A stretch of DNA of 64,000 bases from Cyclobacteriaceae bacterium (lineage in GTDB: Bacteria > Bacteroidota > Bacteroidia > Cytophagales > Cyclobacteriaceae), in contig JAEUUI010000030.1 in NCBI GenBank assembly GCA_016786585.1, positions 248,001 through 312,000 of the forward strand, given 5' to 3'. Position 1 is the first letter of the stretch; every line of letters starts with the position of its first letter. A program made the position numbers and the translations under genes. Below are positions 45,035-54,595 of the stretch, one piece after another. The notes beneath the pieces were generated by a model. The model was not told the origin of the DNA and made no database searches. It saw only the letters and a list, made by a program, of their open reading frames with translations.

Positions 45035-45816
45035 AATCTGTACGCTGCTAAATCGGTCTTATTTTGTACTAAAAATAAACATCCTGAAAGGATGAAAAAA
45101 GTATCTGTGCCTAAACCTGCGAGGTTTTCGCCCAATTTCACGGTTAACTTGAGCGTTCCCTCACGATCGAATACTAACAAATAGTTCGCCAGCTTTGCCA
45201 ATTCCTCCACATATCCGCTGATAATAATCCAATCGTTGAATTCAAGGTATTCAACGCCCTTCACAATCAGATAATCTGCCTTGCGCAGGAATTCTTTTAT
45301 CGTGTCGAAATGCTTACTGCCCTCAGGATAAAAAGCGGGTCGCTGACGTTCAGCGAAGGGTAATTCAGGACTGTTCTTCCAGTCTCCGTCTGTTACCACT
45401 CCGCTTGTCAAATTGATTGTCGCCTTCACCGGGTCGCCTTTGGTTCGATAACCCAATACCTCGGTATTGTTCCAATCAAAAAACGAAAACGACTCAACCT
45501 CCCATCGAATGCTCCCTGACCGAACATCGACAGCAATCAGACTTTTCTGATCAGGATTACCGCCTTTGTTCATGAACCGGTTAATCAACATCGTTTGTTC
45601 GTTCGCGGCTGCCAGGCTCACCCACCACGGTTCCGGAAGAGACTTATTTTCAAGTATGAAAATGCCTCGCTGATAGTTGAGCAATGAAAACGTGGTAGTG
45701 AATATAGTGTCATCGCGAACTTCGAGCGCCAACAGCTGAGCTTGTTCGACCGCAACCGTATTCCAGATCATTCCCGGCAGGTGATGAGAAAAGAGAAACT
45801 CGGGCTCGCGCGACAC
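45031..45816 (-). CDS. DUF4905-like hypothetical protein
   Basis: A 261-residue protein without signal peptide or membrane helix. It shows repeated short beta-strand patterns (LIAVDVRSGSIRWEVESF, WIIISGYVEELAKLANYLLVF) consistent with a beta-propeller-like fold, and resembles the Bacteroidota family DUF4905. It is the first gene of the leftward LysM-OmpA operon and is divergent from the NfeD gene with 54 bases between. The function is unknown; the context suggests an envelope role. Confidence 0.7.
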   Translation of the reverse strand: MSREPEFLFSHHLPGMIWNTVAVEQAQLLALEVRDDTIFTTTFSLLNYQRGIFILENKSLPEPWWVSLAAANEQTMLINRFMNKGGNPDQKSLIAVDVRSGSIRWEVESFSFFDWNNTEVLGYRTKGDPVKATINLTSGVVTDGDWKNSPELPFAERQRPAFYPEGSKHFDTIKEFLRKADYLIVKGVEYLEFNDWIIISGYVEELAKLANYLLVFDREGTLKLTVKLGENLAGLGTDTFFILSGCLFLVQNKTDLAAYRL

Positions 45817-45870
45817 GTTTTAATGCTTAATTTTATGCGAGTTACCATGACCTGCACTCAATTTCAAGCT

Positions 45871-47196
45871 ATGAAACGATTTCTTTTGGCCTTCGTGCTG
45901 CTTTTGCCGGCCGTTGTTTTCGGGCAGAAAACAAACGTGATGGTGATGGAAATAAAAACAGAAATTGACACGCGCACAAAACGTTACGTTGAACTTGCGC
46001 TGAAGCATGCTGACAAGATCAAGGCCGACCTTGTATTGATCGACATGGATACCTACGGGGGCGTGATGACCGATGCTAAGGAGATTGTCGACCTGATCAT
46101 GGATTTTAAAAAACCGATAGCGGTTTTCATCAACTCCGATGCTGCATCTGCGGGAGCTTTAATTTCCATTGCGTGCGACAGCATTTATATGACTCCCGGA
46201 GCGAGCATCGGGGCGGCCACGGTTGTTGGAGGCGATGGTGAAAAGGCACCCGACAAATACCAGTCATACATGCGTGGCATCATGCGGTCGACCGCAGAAG
46301 AGAATCATCGCGATCCAAGGATTGCAGAAGGAATGGTTGATGAAAGTTTCGAAATCCCGGGTGTAAAAAAACAAGGCCAGGTAATAACGTTCTCAACTTC
46401 CGAAGCCATCAAGAACGGCTTTTGCGAAGCGCAGGTGACATCGCTCGATGAAATCCTGAAACGGAATAAGATTACTGACTACACGATCGACCGCTTTGAG
46501 CTCGAATGGGCTGACAGCGTAATTGAATTCTTCATCAACCCGTTCATCAGCGGCATTCTTATTCTGATCATCATCGGAGGGATTTATTTTGAACTGCAAA
46601 CGCCAGGGGCAACATTCCCGATTCTTGCTGCTGGTATCGCGCTGGTGCTCTATCTTATCCCCTATTATCTGAACGGCCTTGCCGACAACTGGGAGATCAT
46701 TGCATTGTTTATTGGATTGGTGCTGATTGCTGCAGAAGTTTTTGTGATACCGGGTTTTGGCGTTGCAGGCGTTACAGGAATTGTACTAACGGTTTGCTCG
46801 TTAATTCTGATCATGGTAAACAACAATTTGTTCGATTTCGAATTCGTGCCGCCATCCAGCATTCTGTACGCAGTAGCTGCTGCGTTCGCGGGATTACTGG
46901 GCGGGATTTGTTTATTATTTATTGGCGGATCAAAAATTGCCGATTCAAAGTATTTTAAACGTGTAGCGCACGTCCAGGTGCATGAAAGTAAAAAAGGTTA
47001 CACATCATCCTTTATTAAAGAACCGATGGTTGGCAAACGTGGTATTGCTCACACGGTGTTGCGTCCTTCCGGAAAAGTGATGATCGAAGGTCAATTGTTC
47101 GATGCATTTACGCGAAGTGAATTCATCGAGAAAGGCCAGAGCATTGAAGTGGTTGGCGAAGAGACCACATCCTTGAAAGTAAGATTGGTTGTTTGA
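45871..47196 (+). CDS. NfeD-family membrane serine protease (ClpP-class)
   Basis: A 441-residue protein. After a signal peptide (ending VVFGQ) comes a ClpP/SppA-like periplasmic domain (about 25-215) with DTYGGVM and the nucleophile region NSDAASAGALIS. Five transmembrane helices (about 240-385) and a C-terminal OB-fold NfeD domain (about 390-441) follow. Full-length NfeD proteases usually act with a partner such as a stomatin (SPFH) protein; none is adjacent here. The start at 45871 is preferred because the signal peptide begins there; in-frame codons run 43 further upstream into the divergent gene. Confidence 0.9.
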   Translation: MKRFLLAFVLLLPAVVFGQKTNVMVMEIKTEIDTRTKRYVELALKHADKIKADLVLIDMDTYGGVMTDAKEIVDLIMDFKKPIAVFINSDAASAGALISIACDSIYMTPGASIGAATVVGGDGEKAPDKYQSYMRGIMRSTAEENHRDPRIAEGMVDESFEIPGVKKQGQVITFSTSEAIKNGFCEAQVTSLDEILKRNKITDYTIDRFELEWADSVIEFFINPFISGILILIIIGGIYFELQTPGATFPILAAGIALVLYLIPYYLNGLADNWEIIALFIGLVLIAAEVFVIPGFGVAGVTGIVLTVCSLILIMVNNNLFDFEFVPPSSILYAVAAAFAGLLGGICLLFIGGSKIADSKYFKRVAHVQVHESKKGYTSSFIKEPMVGKRGIAHTVLRPSGKVMIEGQLFDAFTRSEFIEKGQSIEVVGEETTSLKVRLVV

Positions 47197-47293
47197 TTCT
47201 TGAATTCAAACGCGTAGTAAATTCAAAGTATAAAGCGGAGAAATTGGCGGACAATTAATCAGTACAATCAGTTAATCAGTTCAATCATAGTCA

Positions 47294-48031
47294 ATGATAT
47301 TAGGCATTATACCCGCCCGCTACGCTTCAACCCGCTTTCCCGGAAAGCCGCTCGCTGACATTGGCGGTAAGTCGATGATTCAGCGCGTATATGAACAAGT
47401 TAAAAAGTCGAAGCGGGTAACCGATGCTATTGTTGCTACGGATAACCAGGAAATCTTCGACCATGTAACAAAATTTGGTGGTCGTGTTCGCATGACGAAA
47501 GAAAGTCATGTTAGCGGAACTGATCGTTGCTACGAAGCGCTCACGTTACAAAAAGCTCCGTTCGATTATGTGATTAACATTCAGGGCGATGAGCCTTTCA
47601 TTCAACCTGAACAGATTGATTTACTTGCCGGGTTGCTGGATGGAAAAACAGAGATTGCAACACTCGTCAAGAAAATAGAAGATCGTGAGCAGTTGTTCAA
47701 CCCCAATGTTGTAAAAGCCGTTGTCGCTGCGAATGGTGAAGCATTGTATTTCAGCCGGTCAACGGTTCCGCACATTCGCAACACACCCGAAGCCGACTGG
47801 ATCCGTAAACACAGCTTCTACAAACATATCGGTATGTACGCCTATCGTACAGACGTGCTAAAGCGGTTAACCGAACTACCCGTATCTCCCCTTGAAAAAG
47901 CAGAATCGCTGGAGCAGCTTCGCTGGCTTGAAAACGGATTCCGGATAAAAGTTGCCGAAACAAAAACGGAAACAATAGGAATAGATACGCCCGAGGATTT
48001 ACTTGGAGCGCTTAAAAATTTGAAATCATAA
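47294..48031 (+). CDS. kdsB: 3-deoxy-manno-octulosonate cytidylyltransferase
   Basis: A 245-residue CMP-Kdo synthetase with the nucleotide loop IIPARYASTRFPGKPL, INIQGDEPFI and the HIGMYAYR segment. It activates Kdo with CTP for lipopolysaccharide core assembly in the cytoplasm, so the organism makes Kdo-containing LPS. Length equals the family norm (about 248). The next gene begins 22 bases after its stop. Confidence 0.96.
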   Translation: MILGIIPARYASTRFPGKPLADIGGKSMIQRVYEQVKKSKRVTDAIVATDNQEIFDHVTKFGGRVRMTKESHVSGTDRCYEALTLQKAPFDYVINIQGDEPFIQPEQIDLLAGLLDGKTEIATLVKKIEDREQLFNPNVVKAVVAANGEALYFSRSTVPHIRNTPEADWIRKHSFYKHIGMYAYRTDVLKRLTELPVSPLEKAESLEQLRWLENGFRIKVAETKTETIGIDTPEDLLGALKNLKS

Positions 48032-48053
48032 GTTGAAGATTGAGGCCGATTCG

Positions 48054-49847
48054 ATGAGACGTTTACTTCCGATTCTATTTTTTGCTACTATTTCCAGCTA
48101 TGCGCAGACTGATAACGTGGGTTCAGGCAGAGCACTAAGTTTCAATGGGGTGAACCAGTACGTTGATCTTGGTAACATCTATGATAATATAAATCTACCC
48201 ATTACAGTTTCTGCATGGATAAAATTGGACGGAAGTAGCGGTGCTTTTCCGATTCTTACAACGCAGGATAACACCGACCTTTACAACGGGTTCTGGTTTT
48301 TTGTGTCATCGTCCAACCTAATGTTTGAAATTGGAGATGGTTTAGGTAGCAATAATCCAGCATTCCGCAGGGGTAAAATTGCGTCTGTTGACATTCAAGC
48401 TGGGTTGTGGTACCATGTTTGCGCTGTAATGAGAAGCACGATGGATACAGATTTGTATGTTAATGGAATCAACGTAGGAGGCGAAATTTCAGGAGAATCT
48501 AATTCTCCCATGAGCTCAAACTATCCTGCCGATGTGGCAAAAATCGGCTATCACCTTTCGAATGGTGTTAATTATTGGTTCAAGGGAATGATTGATGATC
48601 TAAGACTTTATAACGTAGCGTTAACGCAAAATCAAATTCGTACCACAATGTGCAAGAAAGTTTCAGGCTCCGAAACAGGACTTATCGGTAACTGGAATTT
48701 TAATGAGACATCTGGCAATACTGTTGTTGACAAATCCCCCAACGGATTTAATGGAACGCTAATAAACAGCCCGACAAGAATCTATTCCGGAGCACCCATT
48801 GGCGATGAGAGTGTATTCCTCTATCCCGCAAGCTGGAGTGGCGCACAGGTAACAATGACGGAATCCGGAGAAAGTGTAACCGTATCAAACGTTAGCTCCG
48901 GATCTCACGGTATGCAGCTGTATGCTGTTCGCAACACACCGAGTCAGTCAGGCGGCCTTAACACGGCAGTCTCCATCCCACCTTACTTTGGGGTTTTTGT
49001 CGCGGGGATAACAACAAATCAAAATTTTGACGTCAACTACTCAACAGGAACCTGCACTAAAGCGCGAGAAGACAATAGTATTGCAACCTGGTTTGATCAA
49101 ACCTTAACCGGTCTCACAAAAAGAATAGAGTTTATTCGCAACCCATCATCTTCGACGTTTACTGTAGACCTGGGACCAGACGAGACTCTCTGCCCCATGA
49201 CCGGTAAGTTTTTACAACCTTTTGCCAACCCATCGGGATATTCCTTTCTTTGGCAAGACGGATCAACAGAATCAAGTTTTACCCCAACAACGTACGGCAC
49301 GTACTGGGTAGCTGTTACGAAAGGCTGTCAGGCCGATATCGACTCGGTTACGTTCACCCAAGCCCAATATGAATTAAATATCGACTTGGGGGAAGATGTT
49401 TCAGCTTGCCCAATGCCGGAAATCACGCTCAGCCCGTTACCTAACGCAACAGGCTACACATTTAAATGGCAGGATGGGTCAACGGGTCCGAATCATGTTA
49501 TATCCAGCTATGGAAAATACTGGGTTTCCATACATGATGAATGTTCAGCGGGTTCGGATACTATTTTGATCAAACGAAAAAGTTTCGAAGACCTTTTTAT
49601 TCCGAATATCATCACACCTAACGGTGATGACTATAATGAAAATTTTGTACTCGGTAATCGTGAATCGGGAGAACAGTTATTAGGCGCTACACTGGAAGTT
49701 TTTAATCGGTGGGGAAAAAAGGTTTACTCAAATAAAAATTACGATAACAAGTGGAGCGCTGATGGGCTACCAACGGGCATTTATTACTTTCTCATCCGAA
49801 GTGAATGTATCCCGGATAAAAAAGGATGGTTAACAGTTAAGCGATAA
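48054..49847 (+). CDS. LamG-domain secreted protein with type IX secretion type B sorting domain
   Basis: A 597-residue protein with signal peptide ending SSYAQ. It contains a LamG/concanavalin-like domain (about 25-225, with LSFNGVNQYVDLGN and WFKGMIDDLRLYNVAL), a middle beta region, two related Ig-like repeats (LGPDETLCPM and LGEDVSACPM openings), and a C-terminal CHU_C-type domain (FIPNIITPNGDDYNENF, then VFNRWGKKVYSN, then GLPTGIYYF). That last domain is the type B signal for secretion by the type IX system. It is likely a surface adhesin or polysaccharide-binding protein. The ATG at 48054 is preferred to a TTG at 48033. Confidence 0.9.
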   Translation: MRRLLPILFFATISSYAQTDNVGSGRALSFNGVNQYVDLGNIYDNINLPITVSAWIKLDGSSGAFPILTTQDNTDLYNGFWFFVSSSNLMFEIGDGLGSNNPAFRRGKIASVDIQAGLWYHVCAVMRSTMDTDLYVNGINVGGEISGESNSPMSSNYPADVAKIGYHLSNGVNYWFKGMIDDLRLYNVALTQNQIRTTMCKKVSGSETGLIGNWNFNETSGNTVVDKSPNGFNGTLINSPTRIYSGAPIGDESVFLYPASWSGAQVTMTESGESVTVSNVSSGSHGMQLYAVRNTPSQSGGLNTAVSIPPYFGVFVAGITTNQNFDVNYSTGTCTKAREDNSIATWFDQTLTGLTKRIEFIRNPSSSTFTVDLGPDETLCPMTGKFLQPFANPSGYSFLWQDGSTESSFTPTTYGTYWVAVTKGCQADIDSVTFTQAQYELNIDLGEDVSACPMPEITLSPLPNATGYTFKWQDGSTGPNHVISSYGKYWVSIHDECSAGSDTILIKRKSFEDLFIPNIITPNGDDYNENFVLGNRESGEQLLGATLEVFNRWGKKVYSNKNYDNKWSADGLPTGIYYFLIRSECIPDKKGWLTVKR

Positions 49848-50010
49848 TCTTAAAAGATAATTCTTAGGATGCATGCTTACATTCACAGAAAGCATCCCAG
49901 AACTGCTTCAAATTAATCAAAAGAGCATATTTCCTGATTAAGTTTTTGGCCGGGTTCTTGCCATACCCGTATGATTATTCTTAACTTGAGTAAATCAGAC
50001 CCCCCAGGCC

Positions 50011-51756
50011 ATGAGACTTTTACGCAGCTTGTTCTGCATGTTGGCGCTTGTCACGTGCTTCACCGACACATCATTCGCACAGAACTGGGCATCGCTTGAT
50101 GCCGTGGTGTACAACAACAAGGAAGATAAGTACTTTTTCTTTTTCGGAAAGTACTTCGTAATCAAAGAACGCGGCCAATACATTGATGGCCTTCCGCTAC
50201 GTATCGAAGATTCATGGGACAACTTTCCAAAATCTTGGAGCGGTGGTAATCTGGATGCGGTGTGCTATAGTTCTGATAACGATAAGTACTACTTTTTCAA
50301 GGGAGATGAAGTTTGCGAAACCACCGTTACGACCATTAAAATGCTCATGGGCGGGGACATCAAAGTTCCTACACAACGGCTGAGTGCTCCGATGAAAATA
50401 TCGTCTGAAAAAGCTTTTCCCGGATTGCCGTGGTCGCAGATCGATGATGTGGTGTACAATTCTGAAACCAAAACATATTACTTCTTCCGCGGAAACGAAT
50501 TTGTTTCCAAGAAACGAGGCGAGGCGGTCGATCCGAAAATTCGGAAAATCGATGAACCGGGTGGCTTCGTAAACCTTCCGCCTGAACGACCTATCAAGGC
50601 AGTCACGTTTAGCTCCGACAACAAAGAATACTATTTCTTCTGGGACGAATACTACATGATCAAAACAATGGGTCAGGACATCGCAGCCGGAACTGCACCG
50701 CGCAGGTATGAGAATGACGGTCAGAAAGGTTTTGAATGGGCTGAGCGATCAAACAACAATTACGTGGGCTTCGCCAATGAAGCAGGATATCTCGCGAACT
50801 TTAAGGTATCCTGGACGGCCAACGGAAAAGAAGACAGCTGGAGCAAAAAGGGAACTGCGCTTACGTATGAGAAAAGTGTCTCGTTACCAAAAAACGCAAC
50901 CGACATCACCATCTCAGCTTATGTATATGATGAATTTGCCGATAATAAGAATGGCGAGAAAATCTTCAGTGAATCAATGAGCATTCCACCCAACAAATGG
51001 TTTAAGGTTTACGGAACTGTGTTTGACCCCAAACATAAAGTGGAAAAGAAAGCCTCCAACATCATGGGAAGTGTAACAACTTTCTTCACAAAAGACATTG
51101 GCAATGCGGTACAGGATGCCGGAAAATTCTTTGAAGATAAAATGCAGGACGCACAATACGAGGTAGTAAAAGCTTTGGCAAAAAGTGATCTTGAGAAGAA
51201 AAAAGCGATCATCGATCAGTTCGGAAAAGCAGCTTCCAAGGTTATTCTTGATGAAGCATTCATACGGTCTTTGCTTCGCGCGGCCCGTTCAAAAAATCCT
51301 AAAACATCCGAAGATGTGATGCGCCAGCTCGTGAATCGCGAAGAGTTTAAAGAAGTAAAAAAAGCTCTTGGCTTTAAGTCGATGAGCGTGGGTTTCACTT
51401 CGGGCGCATCTACGGTAATAGGCATGGAAGGCTCATTTGGATATGGCGTAGCGCTTGACGCGACCAAGGTTAAGGGTTATGCCGGGTTAGATGGAAGTCT
51501 GGGGGTGCAGGATGGGCTCGGACTTGGTTGCCAGTTTGGGATTTGGGCAAATCCACCTGATCAACTTAGCGGAAATTCGGTAGCGGTGAATGTGGAAGTT
51601 GGTGCGGGTGCAGGCGTATCGTTTTCGCTGGTGTATGATGTTACCGCTTCGGGAAATAATCCCCCGACCTTTAAATTTTCAGGGATCGTTGTTACACCGG
51701 GAATCGGTGCCGGAGTTGGCGCTTCACTCGGCACGGGTTATTCATGGGTATTTTAA
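50011..51756 (+). CDS. Secreted hemopexin-repeat protein with cytolysin-domain-4-like sandwich and Gly-rich C-terminus
   Basis: A 581-residue protein with signal peptide ending TSFAQ (about residue 24). Four hemopexin-type repeats lie at about 27-74, 79-127, 143-190 and 194-240, each with a DAVVYN-like strand and a YYFFxG strand. Residues about 250-340 resemble the C-terminal domain of thiol-activated cytolysins: GYLANFKVSW, then SVSLPKNATDITISAYV, then KVYGTVFDPK. The Trp-rich undecapeptide of true cytolysins is absent. A helical section (345-455) leads to a Gly-rich beta region (456-581) ending in aromatic YSWVF. The next gene starts 12 bases downstream. No exact family is recognised; it is a probable surface or secreted binding protein, perhaps membrane-active. 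Confidence 0.75.
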   Translation: MRLLRSLFCMLALVTCFTDTSFAQNWASLDAVVYNNKEDKYFFFFGKYFVIKERGQYIDGLPLRIEDSWDNFPKSWSGGNLDAVCYSSDNDKYYFFKGDEVCETTVTTIKMLMGGDIKVPTQRLSAPMKISSEKAFPGLPWSQIDDVVYNSETKTYYFFRGNEFVSKKRGEAVDPKIRKIDEPGGFVNLPPERPIKAVTFSSDNKEYYFFWDEYYMIKTMGQDIAAGTAPRRYENDGQKGFEWAERSNNNYVGFANEAGYLANFKVSWTANGKEDSWSKKGTALTYEKSVSLPKNATDITISAYVYDEFADNKNGEKIFSESMSIPPNKWFKVYGTVFDPKHKVEKKASNIMGSVTTFFTKDIGNAVQDAGKFFEDKMQDAQYEVVKALAKSDLEKKKAIIDQFGKAASKVILDEAFIRSLLRAARSKNPKTSEDVMRQLVNREEFKEVKKALGFKSMSVGFTSGASTVIGMEGSFGYGVALDATKVKGYAGLDGSLGVQDGLGLGCQFGIWANPPDQLSGNSVAVNVEVGAGAGVSFSLVYDVTASGNNPPTFKFSGIVVTPGIGAGVGASLGTGYSWVF

Positions 51757-51768
51757 TTCATCTGCAAT

Positions 51769-53952
51769 ATGAAAGCAAAAGCATTACTCATTGTTGTTTC
51801 TACGCTCCTGCTTGCAGTTACAAGTTTGCGTGCACAGACAGTTACGGTTTACACGGACGACTTTGCAGGCAGCAGTTACGAAGTCGGAGCCGGGTCGTAT
51901 GATTACATGACCCTGCTTCGGGCGGGAATTACCATGGTTAGATCTGTGCGTGTTCCAAAAGGAATGCAGGTTACCGTGTATGATCATGACAACTATACCG
52001 GCAATGCGCTTGTTCTTACAGAAGACGCACCAATGAAATACTTGCTTGCAAAGGGTTATGGTCAGGTTGCGCAAAATGTATCCCTGGTAGTAGCTCCTTA
52101 CGTGCCCAGATCTGAGGGGCCGGTTGTAACGATCTATCGTGATAACTTTTCCGGAGCTTCAAAAAAACTTCCCGAAGGCTTTTATGATTTCATGGATCTC
52201 GGAGCCGTTGATAACGATCAGCTTTCCTCAGTTAAGATCCCGAAAGGATGGCGCGTAACCCTGTATGAACATAAAGAATCGAAAGGCCGATCGTTGGTAC
52301 TGACAGCCGATGCCAGTGCGAGTATCTTATTAAAGAAGAAATTTAACGATGTCACATCTTCCATATTGGTCGAGCAGTTGCCACCTCCGGAGGCACCAGC
52401 TCCTGTAAAAAATCCTCCCGTCATACCGAAAGAAGAAACTCCCGAAGAACCGAAAACTCCGCAGCAACCCGCTCCCCAAACACCTTCCCTGGATGACCCG
52501 GCAAGGCCAATGGCCATCATTTATCAGGGAGATCGCAGTGGTGAATCGAAAAGATTAGCTCCCGGCATTTACGATACCGAGCAACTTGAAATTGGTGATA
52601 ATGAAATCTCATCCGTTCATGTACCGGAAGGCGTGGAAGTTGTTTTATATGATCAGGCAAAATTTAAAGGGAAGTCATTGAGGTTAAGCGAAGATGCAAG
52701 TGCTGCTTTCCTTGACGCCAAAGGATTCAATAACATCACTTCATCCGTTTCAGTTGAATTAAGTCCGAGAATTATTATTTACTCAGACGCCTACTCCGGA
52801 AACTCAGCAAGCTTCACTCCGGGATACTATAATATGGGAAATCTTCAGATTGGAAATGACGAACTTTCTTCTGCACGGCTGTTTGCCGATGTCTGGGTAC
52901 TACTGTTCGAGCATAGCAATTTCACTGGCAAATCGATTTTGATAACGAAAGATGCCTCGGCAGATTTCATCGCGGGCAAAGGGTTTGATAACATGGCGTC
53001 TTCGATGATAGTCGGCACGAGCGACATGCCGCTTCCTGAGGTAACGCTTTATCGGGATAACTTTAATAATCCGCTCAAAACGCTCACGCCCGGACAATAT
53101 CCCGTTCTCGACAATGCCGACAATGAATTGTCGTCCATTAAAATTCCGCGCGGCTTGCGGGTAACGTTGTATGAAGATGTTGCGTTTGGCGGAAGAAGTT
53201 TAACCGTCAACGCCACTGTGGGTGATGGCTTTCTGCGCAACAATAATTTCGACAACGTTGTATCCTCCATGAAAATTGAACAAATCGATCCACGCGACCA
53301 GGTTGTAATCATTTATTCAGAAACGTTTAAAGGAATTTCGCAGGAACTCAAACCTGGCCGGTATCTCGTTCGGGATATCACCCTTCCACGCAATTCGCTG
53401 ACATCGTTGCATGTGCCAGACGGTATGCTCGCGACACTTTATGAGCACGATTATTTCAAAGGGGTGATGGAACCCGTAGATCGCGATAAAGACTTTTCAC
53501 CTTTTAAAATGTTCGATAACTTCTACTCTTCTATCATTGTCGAAGATGTTTTCAGGCCCGTTGTTTCGTCACCTGTGGTAACTACAACCGAAGTTCAGCC
53601 CGTAGCACCTGCTGAAACAACCACCGTAATAACAATCGTTGAGGAAGATTCATTTGAAGCGTGCAGGCTGAGCGATAAGGACTACCAGACAGCACTGAAA
53701 GCCCTTGAAAAGAAAGGGTTCAGCAGCGACCGAATGACGACCGCGCAACTTGCTACCAAAAACAAATGTCTTACGAACAATCAGATTCGCGGAATTGCCA
53801 AACTCTTCGGATTTGAAGAGCAGCGCCTGGATTTTGTGAAGGCTATGTACGATCAGGCAATTGAAAAATCGACCTACTATACGCTGGATGATGTGTTTGT
53901 ATTCATGTCGAGCAAGGAAGACTTGGCGAAATTCTTATCTTCGAAGGATTAA
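51769..53952 (+). CDS. Secreted protein with six beta/gamma-crystallin domains and DUF4476-like C-terminus
   Basis: A 727-residue protein with signal peptide ending SLRAQ. Six beta/gamma-crystallin domains lie at about 24-109, 119-203, 248-331, 333-416, 424-506 and 511-593, with a Pro-rich linker at 204-247. The calcium motif (N/D)(N/D)xx(S/T)S appears nine times: N149, N193, D277, N321, N363, D407, D451, D495 and D583 begin them. Domain 1 and the first half of domain 6 are degenerate. Residues 627-727 resemble DUF4476. It should be an extracytoplasmic calcium-binding protein. It forms an operon with the hemopexin-type gene 12 bases upstream and the DUF1801 gene 6 bases downstream. Confidence 0.85.
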   Translation: MKAKALLIVVSTLLLAVTSLRAQTVTVYTDDFAGSSYEVGAGSYDYMTLLRAGITMVRSVRVPKGMQVTVYDHDNYTGNALVLTEDAPMKYLLAKGYGQVAQNVSLVVAPYVPRSEGPVVTIYRDNFSGASKKLPEGFYDFMDLGAVDNDQLSSVKIPKGWRVTLYEHKESKGRSLVLTADASASILLKKKFNDVTSSILVEQLPPPEAPAPVKNPPVIPKEETPEEPKTPQQPAPQTPSLDDPARPMAIIYQGDRSGESKRLAPGIYDTEQLEIGDNEISSVHVPEGVEVVLYDQAKFKGKSLRLSEDASAAFLDAKGFNNITSSVSVELSPRIIIYSDAYSGNSASFTPGYYNMGNLQIGNDELSSARLFADVWVLLFEHSNFTGKSILITKDASADFIAGKGFDNMASSMIVGTSDMPLPEVTLYRDNFNNPLKTLTPGQYPVLDNADNELSSIKIPRGLRVTLYEDVAFGGRSLTVNATVGDGFLRNNNFDNVVSSMKIEQIDPRDQVVIIYSETFKGISQELKPGRYLVRDITLPRNSLTSLHVPDGMLATLYEHDYFKGVMEPVDRDKDFSPFKMFDNFYSSIIVEDVFRPVVSSPVVTTTEVQPVAPAETTTVITIVEEDSFEACRLSDKDYQTALKALEKKGFSSDRMTTAQLATKNKCLTNNQIRGIAKLFGFEEQRLDFVKAMYDQAIEKSTYYTLDDVFVFMSSKEDLAKFLSSKD

Positions 53953-53958
53953 TTCCTT

Positions 53959-54348
53959 ATGAACCCGGACATTGAGGCTTATCACAACACGCTTTCAGAA
54001 GCGGATCGCGCTATCGCAGACTTGCTGGCACAAGAAATCGACAAGGGCTTGCCCAACGCTGAAAACAAAATCTGGCATCGGCATCCCGTTTGGTTTCTAA
54101 ATGGCAACCCGATCGTAGGTTACAGCAAACTGAAAAGCGGCATACGATTGATGTTCTGGAGCGGCATGGGCTTCGATGAAGAGGTTCTGCAACCCGGCAC
54201 CGGGAAATTCAAAGACGCATCGATTACCTATACGTCAGTAGATGAAATCAATACAAAAGACTTGAAGCGCTGGCTGAAAAAGTCTATGGAAGTTCAGTGG
54301 GATTACAAGAACATTGTAAAGCGTAAGGGAAAGCTGGTGAAGCTTTAG
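53959..54348 (+). CDS. DUF1801-like small protein
   Basis: A 129-residue soluble protein of the YdhG/DUF1801 type, with KIWHRHPVWFLNGNPIVGYSKLKSGIRLMFWSG as its core region (about residues 38-70). The family fold is a small alpha/beta domain of unknown biochemical role. It follows the crystallin gene by 6 bases and is the last gene before the AT-rich island. Confidence 0.82.
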   Translation: MNPDIEAYHNTLSEADRAIADLLAQEIDKGLPNAENKIWHRHPVWFLNGNPIVGYSKLKSGIRLMFWSGMGFDEEVLQPGTGKFKDASITYTSVDEINTKDLKRWLKKSMEVQWDYKNIVKRKGKLVKL

Positions 54349-54421
54349 TCTATCTTTTGCAGGGCATCTAACATCCTCCAGTCCCCCAAACATACAATTC
54401 TTTAAAATTTCGGTCCATTCC

Positions 54422-54438
54422 ATAGGAGTTACTCCTAT
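54422..54438. promoter_or_regulatory. Perfect 17-bp palindrome upstream of the cyclase operon
   Basis: ATAGGAG-TTA-CTCCTAT with 7-bp arms, 158 bases before the cyclase start. There is no T tract, so a terminator is unlikely; an operator or a boundary mark of the AT-rich segment is possible. The remainder of the 247-bp gap shows nothing I can name. Confidence 0.35.
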
Positions 54439-54595
54439 TAACTCCGGTTAAGTTTAAATAAAGCTGTTAGCTTTCGTGCAACTCCGGTTCTCCCCCAGGT
54501 TAATCGCAGAAAAGTTGTAATACATCCTCAAATTTTTACATCACTTCGTAAAAGCCGATGAGATATCTTAAGTGAATTAGTAAATTAAAAACGTT

